Source of the DNA: Blepharisma stoltei
Taxonomy: Eukaryota; Ciliophora; Heterotrichea; Heterotrichida; Blepharismidae
Reading direction: 5' to 3'
NCBI GenBank assembly: GCA_914767885.1
Contig: CAJZBQ010000063.1
Coordinates: forward strand, 697,449 to 761,448
Length of the DNA: 64,000 nucleotides
Made by a program: the position numbers and the translations under genes. Numbering within the stretch: position 1 is the first letter of the stretch; the number at the start of each line of letters is the position of its first letter. Of the stretch, positions 1 to 10,520 are shown piece by piece. The notes beneath the pieces are model-generated. The model was not told the origin of the DNA and did no database searches. It saw only the letters and a list, made by a program, of their open reading frames with translations.

Positions 1-510
1 GATTTTTGAGTTCGTAAAATACAAAATCATTGGCTGGTCTTTTAATAAATTTGCAAATAATATGCCATCTTCACTGTTTTTAAAGACTTTTATATATGAA
101 GAAATTATTTCGGTTTTTTTCAGAGAAAGATAAGGGAGGACATTTTTTTTGAAATTTTCTATAGAAAAGCTTTCTTGGATTTGGTCGAAAAAATCAGTTC
201 TGTATATTTTAGGTAAAACTGGGGTTTTTGTATGTGTGGATTCTCGCTTCTTTAAAAAGCCTTTTTGGAGCTCTTCTATTATAGATAAAGCGTCTGTGTA
301 TTCGCTTTCTCTATCAAGCCCTGATCTTGGGCATTTTTCTATTAGAATTTTCAATGAGTTTATTGAGATAATAGCAAGATTCATAATAGTCAAATATATT
401 TTTAGTATCAGCTGCTCAGACTCTTCTGTATGGTCTAGCTTTGACGTCAAATTGTCTTCTAATGAAATTTTTACATGGTTAAAAGTATAAGGCAAATTTT
501 TCTCAGTCAT
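1..510 (-). CDS. Unknown protein, 5' part only (runs off the window)
   Basis: An uninterrupted minus-strand reading frame begins with ATG at 510 (MTEKNLPYTFNHVKISLEDN) and stays open to the window edge, giving about 170 residues of the N-terminal part. No signal peptide, membrane helix or known motif is visible. The sequence is hydrophilic and mostly helical in character, with Lys/Glu/Ser-rich stretches such as RTDFFDQIQESFSIENFKKN. It is the last of a run of minus-strand genes, and its start lies 67 bp from the stop of the next gene upstream. A plus-strand frame at 149-490 is its antisense shadow. I do not recognise the family. Confidence rests on frame length and on amino-acid composition resembling the neighbouring real genes. 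Confidence 0.6.
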   Translation of the reverse strand, partial: MTEKNLPYTFNHVKISLEDNLTSKLDHTEESEQLILKIYLTIMNLAIISINSLKILIEKCPRSGLDRESEYTDALSIIEELQKGFLKKRESTHTKTPVLPKIYRTDFFDQIQESFSIENFKKNVLPYLSLKKTEIISSYIKVFKNSEDGILFANLLKDQPMILYFTNSKI

Positions 511-576
511 CCCAAAATCGTCATTATTTATGCAATTTTATAATAAATATCATATTAAAATAAATTAATTTTCTAA

Positions 577-1794
577 TTAAATATTGACCATAAATCTATA
601 TATTTTCAAAATTTGTAACTCCTTATCCAGCTCCTCATATCTTTTCTGCAATGCTAAAAAATCCAGCGTCAGCTGCTGAAATCTCAAGCTTAGCGATGTC
701 TCTTGGTATATTAAAAATTTATACATATCAATAATCCCATTCAGTGCCTCTTCATCAAGTGTGTCATAACAGTCTCTATCATATCTTTCTAATACTTCGT
801 TTATTATACCCATTTGTTCTTGAAAACACTGATAAGCGTTTTCTATTCTCTCTTTTTCCTTTGATTCTTTTTCATGCCTTTTTAATTGTTTTTCAAGCTT
901 GTCAATCATTGTCGTGATTTCGCGTCTTCTTTCGGCTTGTTTTATAGCATTAGTACTGATACTTCCTACGATCGTGTCGATGTCTTCTTGGATGTGGTCA
1001 TAACGCTTACGCTGCTCTGTGTAGACTTGGATGTATTCTTCTTGACGCCGAGTCATTTCTTGCTTAAATAAAAGCGCTTCATTTTGGCCTAAAATGAGGT
1101 TGTTGATAGCGTTTTGTTTAGAAATCATTGAGGCTTCATGACTTTTGGTTACTCGTCTATGCATTTCACTGAGCTGCTGAATCCGCTCTTTTCATATTAA
1201 ATTCCCTGCTTTTTCTTTGGAAAGGACGCTTTCGATTTTTAATTTTTCTTGTTCATTTTCTTCAATTTTTATCATATATCTGTCAATTTTTTCTATACCA
1301 ATTTCATATTTTATTTCAAAAAAATCTCGAAAATTTTCTTATATTTTGAAAAAAATATTTATTTTTTCCTTTAATTATTCGGCTATTTTGTATAAAAAAT
1401 ATAAAATATCTTCTCGTGACGGCGCAAAGGCACTTGACGCCACTGAGCCTCTTTCTGTAAAATATCCACTGCCACTAATAGCTTTAAACGTAGAAACATC
1501 ACTGATGAAGGGATCATATAGCCTAGCCTCCATCACAAGTTTTTTCAAATTTCTTCTCTTTTCTTTATTTATTGATAGCAGCTTGTCAAGCTCCCTTTTA
1601 AGCTTGGCTTGCTCTTTATTTGAATATAATGAACGGTGTCTTTTTGCTTCTTTTACATGATGGTCATATTCAATATCAAGGACTTCTTTGATTTCTCTGC
1701 GGAGTTCGCGGGTACGATCAGTTAGTTGGCCTTCAATATTGAAGGCGTTTTTTGAGGTAACTTGAAAGTTTGGTAGTGAGGATTGTGTGTGCAT
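577..1794 (-). CDS. Coiled-coil protein, 381 aa after removal of one IES
   Basis: ATG at 1794 (MHTQSSLPNFQVTSKNAFNI) to the stop at 577. The frame is broken at 1312-1383 by a 72-bp AT-rich insertion bounded by TA. Removing it joins ...LYFLYKI to KYEIGIEKIDR in frame. One UGA (about 1192) is read as Trp (GNLIWKERIQQL). The product is almost all charged heptad-like helix (for example RREITTMIDKLEKQLKRHEK), with no signal peptide or membrane segment. Long coiled-coil proteins of this kind are common in cilia, basal bodies and the cortex of ciliates, and the neighbouring WDR90-like gene is a basal-body protein, but a ciliary role here is only inference. No specific family is recognised. Without the insertion it would be read as two unrelated ORFs. 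Confidence 0.75.
1312..1383. mobile_element. Short TA-bounded IES (72 bp) in the coiled-coil gene
   Basis: An AT-rich block containing in-frame TAA codons in the gene's direction. Both ends have TA at codon positions 2-3 (aTA gcc and aTA aaa), so excision leaving one TA restores the frame exactly: 1218 minus 72 is 1146 nt, or 382 codons. It is too long for this organism's 15-nt introns and lacks GT...AG ends. The exact TA pair is one of a few possible choices. Confidence 0.65.
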
Positions 1795-1950
1795 TGATTA
1801 TTAGAAAATAATTTTAAGCTCAATTTAAAGAAAAACTGATTTGGTATATGGTTATAAATATATATAAATTTAGGCTTTTATTTTATAGGAAATAGATTTT
1901 TATATATTTGTGTATAAAAAATAATAAGACTGATTTTTAAATTAAAGGAA

Positions 1951-4900
1951 TTATTTTTTAAGGCTGCTCGGCGAGTTTTTCTTTTGGAAAAGAGATGTGC
2001 TTATAGGTCTTTTTGCTTCAAGTACCCCTTCTTCTGCAATTTTGGGCAAAATCCCTACACTTCTTTCATAAGACAGTCCTAGATTGTCTGTATTTTCAAT
2101 TTTTGGAATAAGCTGTACAGTAGCTCTTATATCGTCATATGATTCTTCATCAATTATTTTGACAGCTTCTGGCTTCGTTTGTGGAGGTGGAGGTAGCTCT
2201 AATGGTGTTTTATCTCCGAAAAATTTCCATATAAAAATCCCATCTGGTCCTTGTGAGCTAGAAATCAAGTAGTTTCTATCAATACTCCAGCCAATATTTG
2301 ATATATTAAAAGAATGCCCTATAAAAGCTTGACCTGATATAGAATTTGGCTTACTCTCCTCATCTTTGATCAACCGATTGCCATCATTCAAAAAGATGAT
2401 AAATTTTATTAGCTTGAAAATATTGGATTAAAACATTTCCTCATTAAAATATTTATGCACTAGCCATAATGGAGTATGCAATATATAAGCAAATATACTA
2501 TAAATTCATTAGAATTATTTAAAAGTGATTATAAAATCTATAAGTTCATTACTATGAAATATAGGTAGATAGACTGGAAACGGGTAGGGGGCTGATTCAT
2601 TTTGATCATATGAAAATCGTTCATTCAAGGATGGAGTCAAATACCCAATTTTTAGAAATTTTTTAAAGAATTGTTCTCTATAAAGACATGGAAGTTAGAT
2701 GAATAATCCCAAATTTTCAAAATTCTGTCAGTTCCGCCGGTTACTAAATACTTGCTGTTATTTGAGATAGAAAACGATAAAATCTCTGAGTTAGGGTGCA
2801 GTCCTTGGAGCTCTTTTATAGGAATTGCCTCAAAACCGTTAAGTCCATAATATCTGACCCTGAATTCCTGGGCTGAGTTTATAGCAATTATATCTTGGCC
2901 ATTAGGTGAAAATACGATTTTATGGATAATGGCGCCAAGGGTATTTATTCTGAATTTTTGAGAAAAAGTTGAGCATTCCCAAATAAAAATGGTCGAGCCT
3001 TGCGTCCCTAAGACAGCGAAGTGCTTTGAATCGTGCGAAAAACACACATCAACATGGTCTCCTGGGATTTCAGGGAAAATTGATTTTACAGGCTGATATT
3101 TACGGCGGACGTCATATAAGCACACCATAGCGTCTTCGCTTGCCGAGAGAAGTAAATTTCCATCCCCAGAATGAACAACTTTTATACATTTGCAGTCGTG
3201 CTGAAGAAATTCATCCCTTTCTCTTGTTGATTCTACCTCAAAAATCCTAACCATCCACTTTGTATGCTAAAAAATTTTTTAAAAAAAATTTCTTATATTT
3301 TCTCAAAGAATATTTATTAAAAAATAACCCACTTTCAAATCCACATGCAAAAAAATTTTCTTCTGGATGATAAGAAACACTCATCGGGACGTCTCCAGAA
3401 GATGTGAACTCATACTGCTCCTCAAAGGTTTCCAAGCTCCACACTCTAATTGTACAGTCAATGCTAGCTGTCACCAAAGTCCCATTACTAGGATGGATAT
3501 CAAAATTGACTATCTGCGAAGTGTGGCCCCAAATTAGCGTTTTTATCATATTATTGGACATATCAAGAACTCTTAGGGTGCTATTAGCAGTTCCACAAGC
3601 AATTTGTAAATTATCAGCGCTTATATCGACACCCATAATAGTTGACTCATTGTTTACTTCAAAAGAATATTCAGAAAAGTCTAAAGGCCAGACACGTAAA
3701 TAGCAGTCTTGGCTGCCTATACAGCAAAATTGTTCGCCAACTGTAATACTTTGGATTCCTGAGGCATGAAGTTGTAAGATCCCTTCAAGTTCTAACCTTC
3801 CCTATTTATATTAGGGGAAAGGGTATTAAATTCTAAAAAAATAATTTTAGAAAAATTAGTACTTTTTTTACCTATAAAATTTACCGCCAAAAAAAAGGAA
3901 ATTCTACAAATATTTTGTTCTAATTTAAATGAGGAGGATTAAAGTAAAATAGTTAACTTGGAATAAAAGACCTTGGCTTGAGCCTACAAAAACACGCTTA
4001 GAATGCTCGGCGTCAGCTGGGCTGAAAATTTCAAATGATAAATCTAAAAATTCAGCACCTCGGGCATGCTGTTTTAGCACCACTATAGTCCCTGTTAAAT
4101 GGTCTTTATTGATTTTCCACTGACGAATATTTTCTTTTCCACAGGACATTAAAAGTGTAGAGTCTATAGGAGAAAATTTAATGGTATTTATACCTTTTAT
4201 ATACAAATATGCAAGGCAAAAAAGAAGAGACTAGTTATAGTCTATATTATTAAAGGGGAGGCGAGGGTTAGCTGCCAACAAAACTAACCCTAGAAAAAAA
4301 AAGGAATAGCTGCAAATTTGCAAAAATTAAGCGGGCTAGCTGCCAAAATAATGTAAAATTTTACAATTGCCAGTAAAAATAAAAGGTTTGGCTGCTGCCG
4401 CTTTAATTTTTCACATAAAAAATTAAAGTTGGCTAACCCATATCAGCAACTTATATATAAAATATATTGAGCTATCGAAAATTTTTATATCAAAAATTAA
4501 AGCTGATTGTAAAAATTTTTATATTTATTTTAACAACTAACCCGCTTAATTTTTGCAAATTTGCATCTATCCTTTTTTTTCTAGGGATAGCTGCCTGTTG
4601 TCAGCTAACCGCGCGACCCATTATTAAGCTTAGATTTATATGAAAATTTGACACATGCTTTGCTTTCATTTTGACTTCTTGATTTATAGCCTGTTTTCCT
4701 TTTATTTCTTGGTTTATATTCGAAATATCATAAACTGTAACAATATCTCTCTTTAAATTATCCACGCTCGCAATTACTAAATTGTTGCTATCAAAACTTA
4801 TATCAACTGCAGTCACTGAAAGGGTTTTTTGCAAGGCAATTTGTGTAGGTGCCCTACGTGTTTTAATTTCCCACACTAAAACCAGTGGATTTGCACCTTC

Positions 4901-6945
4901 TTGGCCAGTAGCCACCAATGTCCCATCAGTGCTTACAGCTAAGCACGAAATAGGCGCTGTATGGCCAAAGAAAAATTGTTGTTTTCTCGTTATAGGGTTC
5001 ATAAATATCAAAGTACAGCCTGATGGATAAATTAAAAATTTATTATGGGAATTTTGAATAAATTCTGGAGGGTAGCATGAAAAATTACTTTTTGGCCGCG
5101 ACCATTTTACAGTGTTCGGCTTGTTTCCTGAAAAGCCTATAATATAAGATAGAGACATAATAGGGTCTGGATGCATTACACCTTTAGGTTTTGGCTCTTC
5201 ACGCCTTGCTGGGGTTTCGTATTTATTTGGGGTTTTGGTTAAATTGAATGATAAGTCTTCTTTGCTGACTTCTAGGGATTCTCGCTCTTTTGAAGGGCTT
5301 CGACGCTGGTATTCGCTTGTTGGGATCATGTCTTTGCTGATGTTAAAAGAGTCAAGCGATTTTTCATATTTTTGGCGGAGGGAGCTGTCTGGGGCTTTGA
5401 TTTCTTCTTTAGGCTTGAATTCAGAGTATTCGTGGAATTGGACGTTGAATTTTTTAGGCTTTTCGTCAGTTTTAACTACTTTTTGATCAAATTTTAAGGT
5501 TACTTCTTCATATTTATGAGGGATTTCTTCCTGTTTTTTTTTGCCTTCATCTACAACTTTTTTCTCAATAATTTCCGCCTGTTTTTGTTTAATTTCTTCG
5601 CTTTTCTCTGACTTTTCGGTCTCAATATACTCAATTTCCATAAATTCTGTTTCTTGCTCAGTAATTTCGAACTCTATATTTTCCCTCTCGTTTTCATTAC
5701 TCTTCCCCTTTAAATTGTTACAAAACATAAATAAAGCTTTCATTTTTTTGGGGCTTTAACCCCCTTTAAATTTGAACAAATTGTTATTTTAAATAGGAAA
5801 ATTTACAGATAAAAAACACAACAAAAATGGAGGTGGCCTTGTTCCCTTATTTGCCCTGAGACACTAATTAATGGCAATGGAAAGTGATTAGTAGGAGAAG
5901 AGTGTTCTTTGAAGCTGAGCGAATGAAATTGCAACGGTCTAGTAACTGCCGATCCGTAGAGTGGAAATCGTTTCTCACGTAAAGCCTTCAGAAAACAGAA
6001 GAAACATTTTAGAGTTATCTTACTAACTAAATAATAGGTAAAAATAATAATTTTTATAAATTAGTTTTAACCTAATTAAACAGAAAAAGTCAAGTAGAAT
6101 ATTATTTCAACTGCAATAGTGCTGAATCGATTAATTTTTTTATAGAGAAAATTTAATATGATTTTTTTAAAACAATAACCCCCTTTAAATTGGAACAGAA
6201 TTCTTTTTTCAAATTTAAAGGGATGAGGGGGAATTAGGAAATTCTACCCAGTCATAAAGCTCATTTCATGCTTTATTTCTATCTGTCTTAAAGGACATAT
6301 CTCTAGGCAAATTATTTTGGGTATATAAAATATCTGATGTAAAGACTCCTCGGATTATCATTGATGAGCATAAGTTGAAAGATTTTAATGTGAATTTTCT
6401 ATATAAATTGCCAAAATGCTGCCATAGTAAAGCCTTGATATCAAGTAGAATGATGGTTCATTTATCTGATAAATGACAGGCAAGCTGAAGGCCGGAGCTT
6501 ATTATTTTGCTTTCTTTGAATAAATTACTTATTTTCGCTGTCAATAATGTATTTTATTTCACTAATAATTAAAAATAATTATTTTTAAAAAAAAAAATTA
6601 AATAAAGAAATTTAGTGAAATCCTCAGAATTTCTTTTGTACCTGTGTTTTTATTTTCCAAAACAAATTCAAAATGCATTGAGTACAATTTATCCTTTGGA
6701 ATCTGGACCTCTACATAACAAAACCTCCCAGTCAGGCTCAATGACTTCAGTTGTGACTTTGGTCTAGGAATTTGAATATAGTTGGCGGCCGAAATGGCCC
6801 CTGAAATTCTAAACGTTTTCTTTCCTATTGCTTTGTCCACAACTTCTAAAACTTCTCCTTCTTTTTTAGCAACTCTTCATTCATTAATGTTGATAAACTT
6901 AAAGACATCAACAAATGGATGCTGCCACATATCATCTGATTTCAT
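1951..6945 (-). CDS. WDR90: WDR90/POC16-like centriole and basal-body protein, interrupted by several IESs
   Basis: ATG at 6945 begins MKSDDMWQHPFVDVFKFIN, followed by a UGA-coded Trp (NEWRVAKKEG). The N-terminal CFAP20/DUF667-type domain follows (RISGAISAANYIQIPRPKSQ, LSLTGRFCYVEV, ISLSNLFKE, WQHFGNLYRKF). A low-complexity Glu/Lys-rich linker comes next (about 5680-5200). WD repeats fill the rest: LSYIIGFSGNKPNTVKWSRP, FFFGHTAPISCLAVSTDGT, FCCIGSQDCYLRVWPLDFS, YEFTSSGDVPMSVSYHPEE, and near the end SGQAFIGHS. This CFAP20 plus WD order and the motif FTSS.D.P are typical of WDR90/POC16, a centriole inner-scaffold protein. About 1,220 aa are encoded once six insertions are removed (2400-2549, 3263-3314, 3793-3939, 4198-4624, 5757-6234, 6530-6612). 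Two one-base discrepancies remain, in A/T runs near 2660 and 5743-5749. They could be sequence errors. Confidence 0.88.
2400..2549. mobile_element. TA-bounded IES (150 bp) in WDR90
   Basis: AT-rich insertion between ...VYLPIFHS and IIFLNDGNRLIKDE. Both flanking TAs fall at codon position 3/1 (agT A and ttT A), so removal of 150 bp with one TA kept rejoins the frame. The insertion carries TAA codons in the gene's direction and has no GT...AG ends. Confidence 0.6.
3263..3314. mobile_element. Short AT-rich insertion (about 52 bp) in WDR90
   Basis: Poly-A/poly-T rich block between ACGFESG and VRIFEVESTRERDEF, with a frame change across it. A TA pair at 3263-3264 and 3315-3316 gives in-frame joining (NTKWMVRIF). 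The left end could instead lie closer to ESG, so the boundaries are tentative although the presence of an insertion is clear. Confidence 0.5.
3793..3939. mobile_element. TA-bounded IES (147 bp) in WDR90
   Basis: Separates GLLFQVNYFTL from ELEGILQLHASGIQSITVGE, a join that matches WD-repeat architecture. Both TAs are at codon positions 2-3 (tTA) and the frame is restored. The inside contains long A and T runs and stops in the gene's direction. Confidence 0.65.
4198..4624. mobile_element. MITE-like element with about 65-bp terminal inverted repeats, in WDR90
   Basis: The core from about 4250 to 4623 has long imperfect inverted repeats. GGTTAGCTGCC...CTAGAAAAAAAAAGG...TGCAAATTTGCAAAAATTA at 4266 onward is matched by its reverse complement ending near 4609. 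The interior is AT-rich with internal GCTGCC-type repeats and no ORF. Removing TA to TA (4198-4624) joins HINLSL to KGINTIKFSPID in frame. The left margin extends about 50 bp past the inverted repeat, so one boundary is uncertain. Confidence 0.7.
5757..6234. mobile_element. MITE-like element (478 bp) with CCCTTTAAATTTGAA ends, in WDR90
   Basis: Flanked by TA. The ends are inverted: TAACCCCCTTTAAATTTGAAC at 5757 inward, and TAATTCCCCCTCATCCCTTT followed by AAATTTGAA read inward from 6236. A second copy of CCCCCTTTAAATTGGAAC lies at about 6180-6196, which suggests nesting or an older end. The interior at 5830-6010 is GC-richer than the surroundings and has no ORF. Removal joins DWVEFP to the region upstream of KALFMFCNNLKGKS, leaving a one-base mismatch that could sit in the A7 run at 5743-5749. 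Confidence 0.7.
6530..6612. mobile_element. TA-bounded IES (83 bp) in the CFAP20 domain of WDR90
   Basis: Removal with one TA kept joins RISL to SNLFKE, giving the conserved segment ISLSNLFKE of the CFAP20-type domain. Both TAs sit at codon positions 2-3. The inside holds a run of at least ten A/T and several stops. This is one of the cleanest IES calls because the restored residues match the domain family. Confidence 0.75.
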
Positions 6946-7041
6946 ATTTATTATTCCTAATTCTAACTTATTTTTTATTAAAATTCTATATAAATTGAAA
7001 ATAAATTCATAATAATTCAGCATAATTCTTATTCAAATTAT

Positions 7042-7800
7042 TTATTGTTCTTCAATCGACATCTCTGACTTATTGGAGCTCACTGGCATGAATTTTATCC
7101 CATTTCCAAAGGTTTGTGAAGCTTCTTGCTGGTTTGTATTAGGCAGCATCGCGCGTTTGACCCTCATTTCTGTGTTTGGCTGGTTTTCTTCGACTTCGCT
7201 TACGTCGTTTAAATCTATTATGCTTATTTCAGTGTTTTTGGTACTTTTTACATATTTGATGACCCTAATATAAGTTACTAAATACCTCAAGCTTAATATA
7301 TACCTATTTAATTAATAATTAATTATATAAAAAAAGACTTGCCCGAAGGGCAAGAAAATGCTGAAAAGCATAGTCATTGAAATAATTTGTAAACTGTAGC
7401 CTACTTTATCATGAAGAGATGAGCTCACAAGAGCAATTATCCAGCTTGTAAAAGATAGAAATGAGTCTATTATATTGACTTTTTCTTGGAAAAATAAAGT
7501 CGATCCCAGCATAAGCACTCTATACAAAATTTCAAGGACTACTAAAACTAATAAAGACGCTTGAATACCTATAAACCAGCCATCTATTTCTTGTTCAGCT
7601 CAGTTAATTGACGTATATACAATGCAAAACGCGGCAAGAACCGCAAGGATGACATAAATATATTTAAATCACTGTGAATAATAAATCCTTGTCATCCTAA
7701 CTTTGCATTCGTTATGCTCTGTTCTCAATAAATGGTTAGTTGATATAATTTCTATTGGTGAAAACAGTCCTTTGAAGTTCTTTTTGCTTTCTCCTTTCAT
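7042..7800 (-). CDS. Small membrane protein resembling a voltage-sensor domain, 243 aa
   Basis: ATG at 7800 (MKGESKKNFKGLFSPIEIIS) to stop at 7042, with two UGA codons read as Trp (YSQWFKYIYV, SINWAEQEIDGW). Four hydrophobic helices can be seen: KYIYVILAVLAAFCIVYT, FIGIQASLLVLVVLEILY, IDSFLSFTSWIIALVSS, and an Arg/Lys-spaced helix RYLVTYIRVIKYVK. Acidic residues in helices 2-3 and regularly spaced positive residues in helix 4 are what one expects of an ion-channel voltage sensor. There is no pore region, so a proton-channel-like or voltage-sensor-only protein is possible, but this is inference. The acidic C-terminal tail is cytoplasmic if the model is right. A 27-bp in-frame insertion with one TAA (7297-7323), flanked by TATATA repeats, must be removed. 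Confidence 0.6.
7297..7323. mobile_element. Very short in-frame insertion (27 bp) between TATATA repeats
   Basis: The frame through 7323-7297 contains a single TAA. TATATA occurs at both ends and removing one repeat unit (27 bp) gives a continuous 243-aa frame. This could be a very small IES, an intron with unusual ends, or a real stop. Confidence 0.4.
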
Positions 7801-7864
7801 ACGATTTTTTTTGAATTTTTATAATTAAATGAAAAATCAGATTTTATTTTTCCTTCTTATTATC

Positions 7865-9066
7865 TTAATACCCTAAGCCTAAAACCAAGAAAATCCCTAC
7901 TATCAGTCCATTTGCATCACTTCCTTTATCATATTCTTTTTTCGCCTCCCAATAAGCTGGAAAATAAGTCTGAACCACGCAGTCTTCAGCTTCATGAATT
8001 ACTGAATAAATGAACACATAATTATCATAATACATCAGCTCGTCAATTTTCTTTTTTTCCCACCAAGTGTCCATACAGTTTTCGCTGAACCTTGCATATG
8101 TATTGCATTTCAAAATCCCTTTGCTTTTAGTCCAGGATTTTATTATGTCAGAATATTTGACATATGGGGAATCCCCAGGGAAAATGTCACATACGCCGCC
8201 ACCGGCTTTGGTGTAGCTGCATAAGCAATCTGTATTAAAGCTTTTATTAAGTTTTCCAATTGTTTTTGAGACACAGTCAGTATCTGCGGTGCAAGAGGTT
8301 GGGATTTTTTTGCTTGATTTAGGGGCTGTGTAGCATTGTGGGGTATCTCCTTTGTTTAACTCAATGCAGAACCCGGATTTGCATAAATAGTTAACGTCAC
8401 CTGCTGTGGTACAGTTAAGGTTGACAGGGTCTTCGTTGCTGATTGAAAAATAAGTTTTGCAGGTATTAACTGTAGGGTCTATAGAGCTCACTATATCACA
8501 GCCTGCATTGTTGACACAATCAGAGTCTTCAATGCAGCCTTTTTCTCCTGCAGGGATTTGAGCTATACAGGTATCTTGATGACATCTTAAGCCGACGTCA
8601 CAGTCTGTATGGTTCAAGCAGGAATGGTTTTCTAGATGTCCTTTGCAATACCCATTTACACAGGTGTTATTTAAATAGCAGTCTTCATCGTAAAAGCAAG
8701 ATTCGCCTGGATTATATATAAAATTCTTTAAGAGGTTAATTATTGTGATTTTATTGTTATATTAAAAATTTTTTAATAAAATTATAGTATTTTGTACATT
8801 ACGTAATCGCCTGCTAATTTGGCATGAGGTGGAGAAGGAAGTGGCCTTGTACAGTTCGCTGATTTTTCAGCCAACATAGCTGGGCAATAATACCCATAAT
8901 TGCAAGGGTTGACATAATAAATGCCATTTGTTTCGTCATAGCTCATGCAGGTGCTAGGATCAGGGAAAGGATAATCTTTTGCCTTGCATTGGTATTTAGG
9001 ACAAGTTAAGGCTTCAATTGAAGGAAAGATCGCAAGCAAAAGAAAGATGACGATCATATTTGCCAT
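7865..9066 (-). CDS. Secreted or type I membrane cysteine-rich protein, one IES
   Basis: ATG at 9066 starts a signal peptide (MANMIVIFLLLAIFPSIEA), followed by an extracellular region with many cysteines in spaced pairs (CPKYQCKAKDYPFPDPSTC, ESCFYDEDCYLNNTCVNGYC, NHTDCDVGLRCHQDTC, SCTADTDCVSK). N-glycosylation sequons are present (NKS, NHT, NCT). A hydrophobic segment, GLIVGIFLVLGLGY, ends the frame, so the protein is probably membrane-anchored with almost no tail. The cysteine spacing resembles the repeated EB/dickkopf-like modules common in ciliate surface proteins. The family is not certain. A 71-bp IES at 8717-8787 interrupts the frame; its removal gives YVMYKI joined to YNPGESC. Confidence 0.75.
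8717..8787. mobile_element. TA-bounded IES (71 bp) in the cysteine-rich protein gene
   Basis: AT-rich block with TAA codons. TA is at codon positions 2-3 on both sides (aTA and aTA), so removal restores a continuous cysteine-rich reading frame. Confidence 0.7.
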
Positions 9067-9308
9067 TATAAGCCGTCATTTTATAGAGAATGAGATGCAA
9101 TTATAGCATTTAATTGATAAAAAGTGTATTTATAATTCTGAAGAATTTTTAATTAATAGAACAATTTTAGTTATAATTTTTATAAAATTCTTCAAAAATT
9201 GAGAGTATATTTTATTTAAAAATATGGATTTCTGAATTTAAATAATCATGAAGCATAAACTTAGTGAGAATTTATGATTTATATTTACATATAATTCTTA
9301 AATTATTT

Positions 9309-9618
9309 TAACTCCCCCTCTATCCATAAGAGAACAAAATCATTTGAAAAATACCTATTTTGGTGGTAAAAAAATTTTTTTATGAAAAAATATTTTGGTA
9401 TATTATTGATAATTATTATCGAGATATTCTGTTGAAATTTAAAACAGCTTGAATTTAAAACATAAATTTTACAAATTAGATTAATTTTTGCTTTCTATTT
9501 TTGCAAATTCTGGTTTTTTTAATTTCGAAAAAAAAATTCTCTATAAAATTTATTAAAAAAATTAACACCACCGAGCTAATGAATAAAATTCTTTTGCTAC
9601 TTTCAGAGGGACGGCGAT
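9309..9618 (+). mobile_element. Degenerate copy of the CTCCGTGAGCGAAC MITE family
   Basis: Starts TAACTCCCCCTC and carries the family's internal landmarks (TTTAAAACATAAATTTTACA, TTTTTGCAAATT, TTTCGAAAAAAAA). The right end (GAGGGACGGCGATTA) is diverged. It lies in the spacer between the cysteine-rich protein and C2 genes; no gene is interrupted. Confidence 0.55.
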
Positions 9619-9866
9619 TAAGCAATATTAATATACTCTTTATGAGAATCATTAACAATTCATAAATACTTATATTTTATAAACATTCTTCAATTTAAAA
9701 ATCAAAATAATTCTCATAACATCTTTTCAATTTCTGTGTCAGATAACAAAATGTCCATTTTTCATGAATAATGGCCAATAATTTATATACAATTCAGTCA
9801 AACCCAACGTTTCACAATACCTACAAAACTTCTATTTATAATCATGCCAAGCAGCATAAACATAAA

Positions 9867-10313
9867 ATGGCTCAGCAATTACGTCGCGGAAGCTTAATCG
9901 TAAGACCAATCAGCGCAAAGCTCATCAAAGACACCGCTACAGGGACTATGGACCCATACGTAGTGATTAAAGTCGGGGCTCACGAACAGAAAACAAACTA
10001 TTGTCGGAACGGCGGCAAGACCCCTAACTGGGATGAGCAGCTAAATTTCATTGTTTCTGGCGAAGACCAAATCAATATTTCTGTGTGGGATAAAAGAACT
10101 CTAGCAAAAGATAAAGAAATTGGAGAAACAACGGTCCCATTGCAGACTGTTATTGCTGCCAAGCATTTTGAAGATTGGGTGGATTTGCTTCATAAAGGAA
10201 GAAACGTGGGACAAGTCAGGCTCCATCTGGTGTTTAATGAAGAATTCCAAGCTGGACAGCAAGTTGTGGGGCAGCAAGGTGTGGGTCAACAGCTCCCTCA
10301 ATCAGGATTTTAA
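9867..10313 (+). CDS. C2-domain protein, 148 aa
   Basis: The region RRGSLIVRPISAKLIKD, TMDPYVVIKVGAHEQKT, TPNWDEQLNFIV, INISVWDKRTLAKDKEIGET is a single C2 domain of the calcium/phospholipid-binding type. The Asp of MDPY and the Asp of WDKR occupy typical Ca-binding loop positions, but not all usual acidic loop residues are obvious. A Gln/Val/Gly-rich tail (QQVVGQQGVGQQLPQ) follows. An in-frame ATG at 9771 would add 32 residues. I prefer ATG 9867 (MAQQLRRGSL) because the domain begins right after it. Nothing in the frame needs an IES or UGA decoding. A decayed copy follows immediately downstream. The likely role is a small membrane-targeting adaptor (inference). Confidence 0.8.
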   Translation: MAQQLRRGSLIVRPISAKLIKDTATGTMDPYVVIKVGAHEQKTNYCRNGGKTPNWDEQLNFIVSGEDQINISVWDKRTLAKDKEIGETTVPLQTVIAAKHFEDWVDLLHKGRNVGQVRLHLVFNEEFQAGQQVVGQQGVGQQLPQSGF

Positions 10314-10344
10314 GCTAATTAATTTTTAAAAAACAGAGCGTTCT

Positions 10345-10520
10345 GAAAATTAATTGTTCGGCCTGGTCTGCGAAATTGGCTGGGGATATGTCAATAGTTT
10401 CTATAGATCCTTATGCTGTGGCTAAATGTGGCTCACAAGAGCAGAAAACGAGATATTGTAAAGATTGAGGGAAAAGTCCAAGGTGGGGTAAAGAATTAAT
10501 TTTTTACAGTGACGCCAGAA
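10345..10520 (+). pseudogene. Decayed duplicate of the C2 gene
   Basis: Translated segments SIDPYAVAKCGSQEQKTRYC and KDWGKSPRWGKELIFYSD (UGA as Trp) match the neighbouring C2 domain (TMDPYVVIKVGAHEQKTNYC and NGGKTPNWDEQLNFIVSG). The frame is broken on both sides and there is no start codon, so this is a tandem-duplication remnant. Confidence 0.6.

Noticed and set aside
149-490. Plus-strand ORF of 113 codons
   Set aside because: It is antisense to the open minus-strand frame 510-1, which has the better composition and start.
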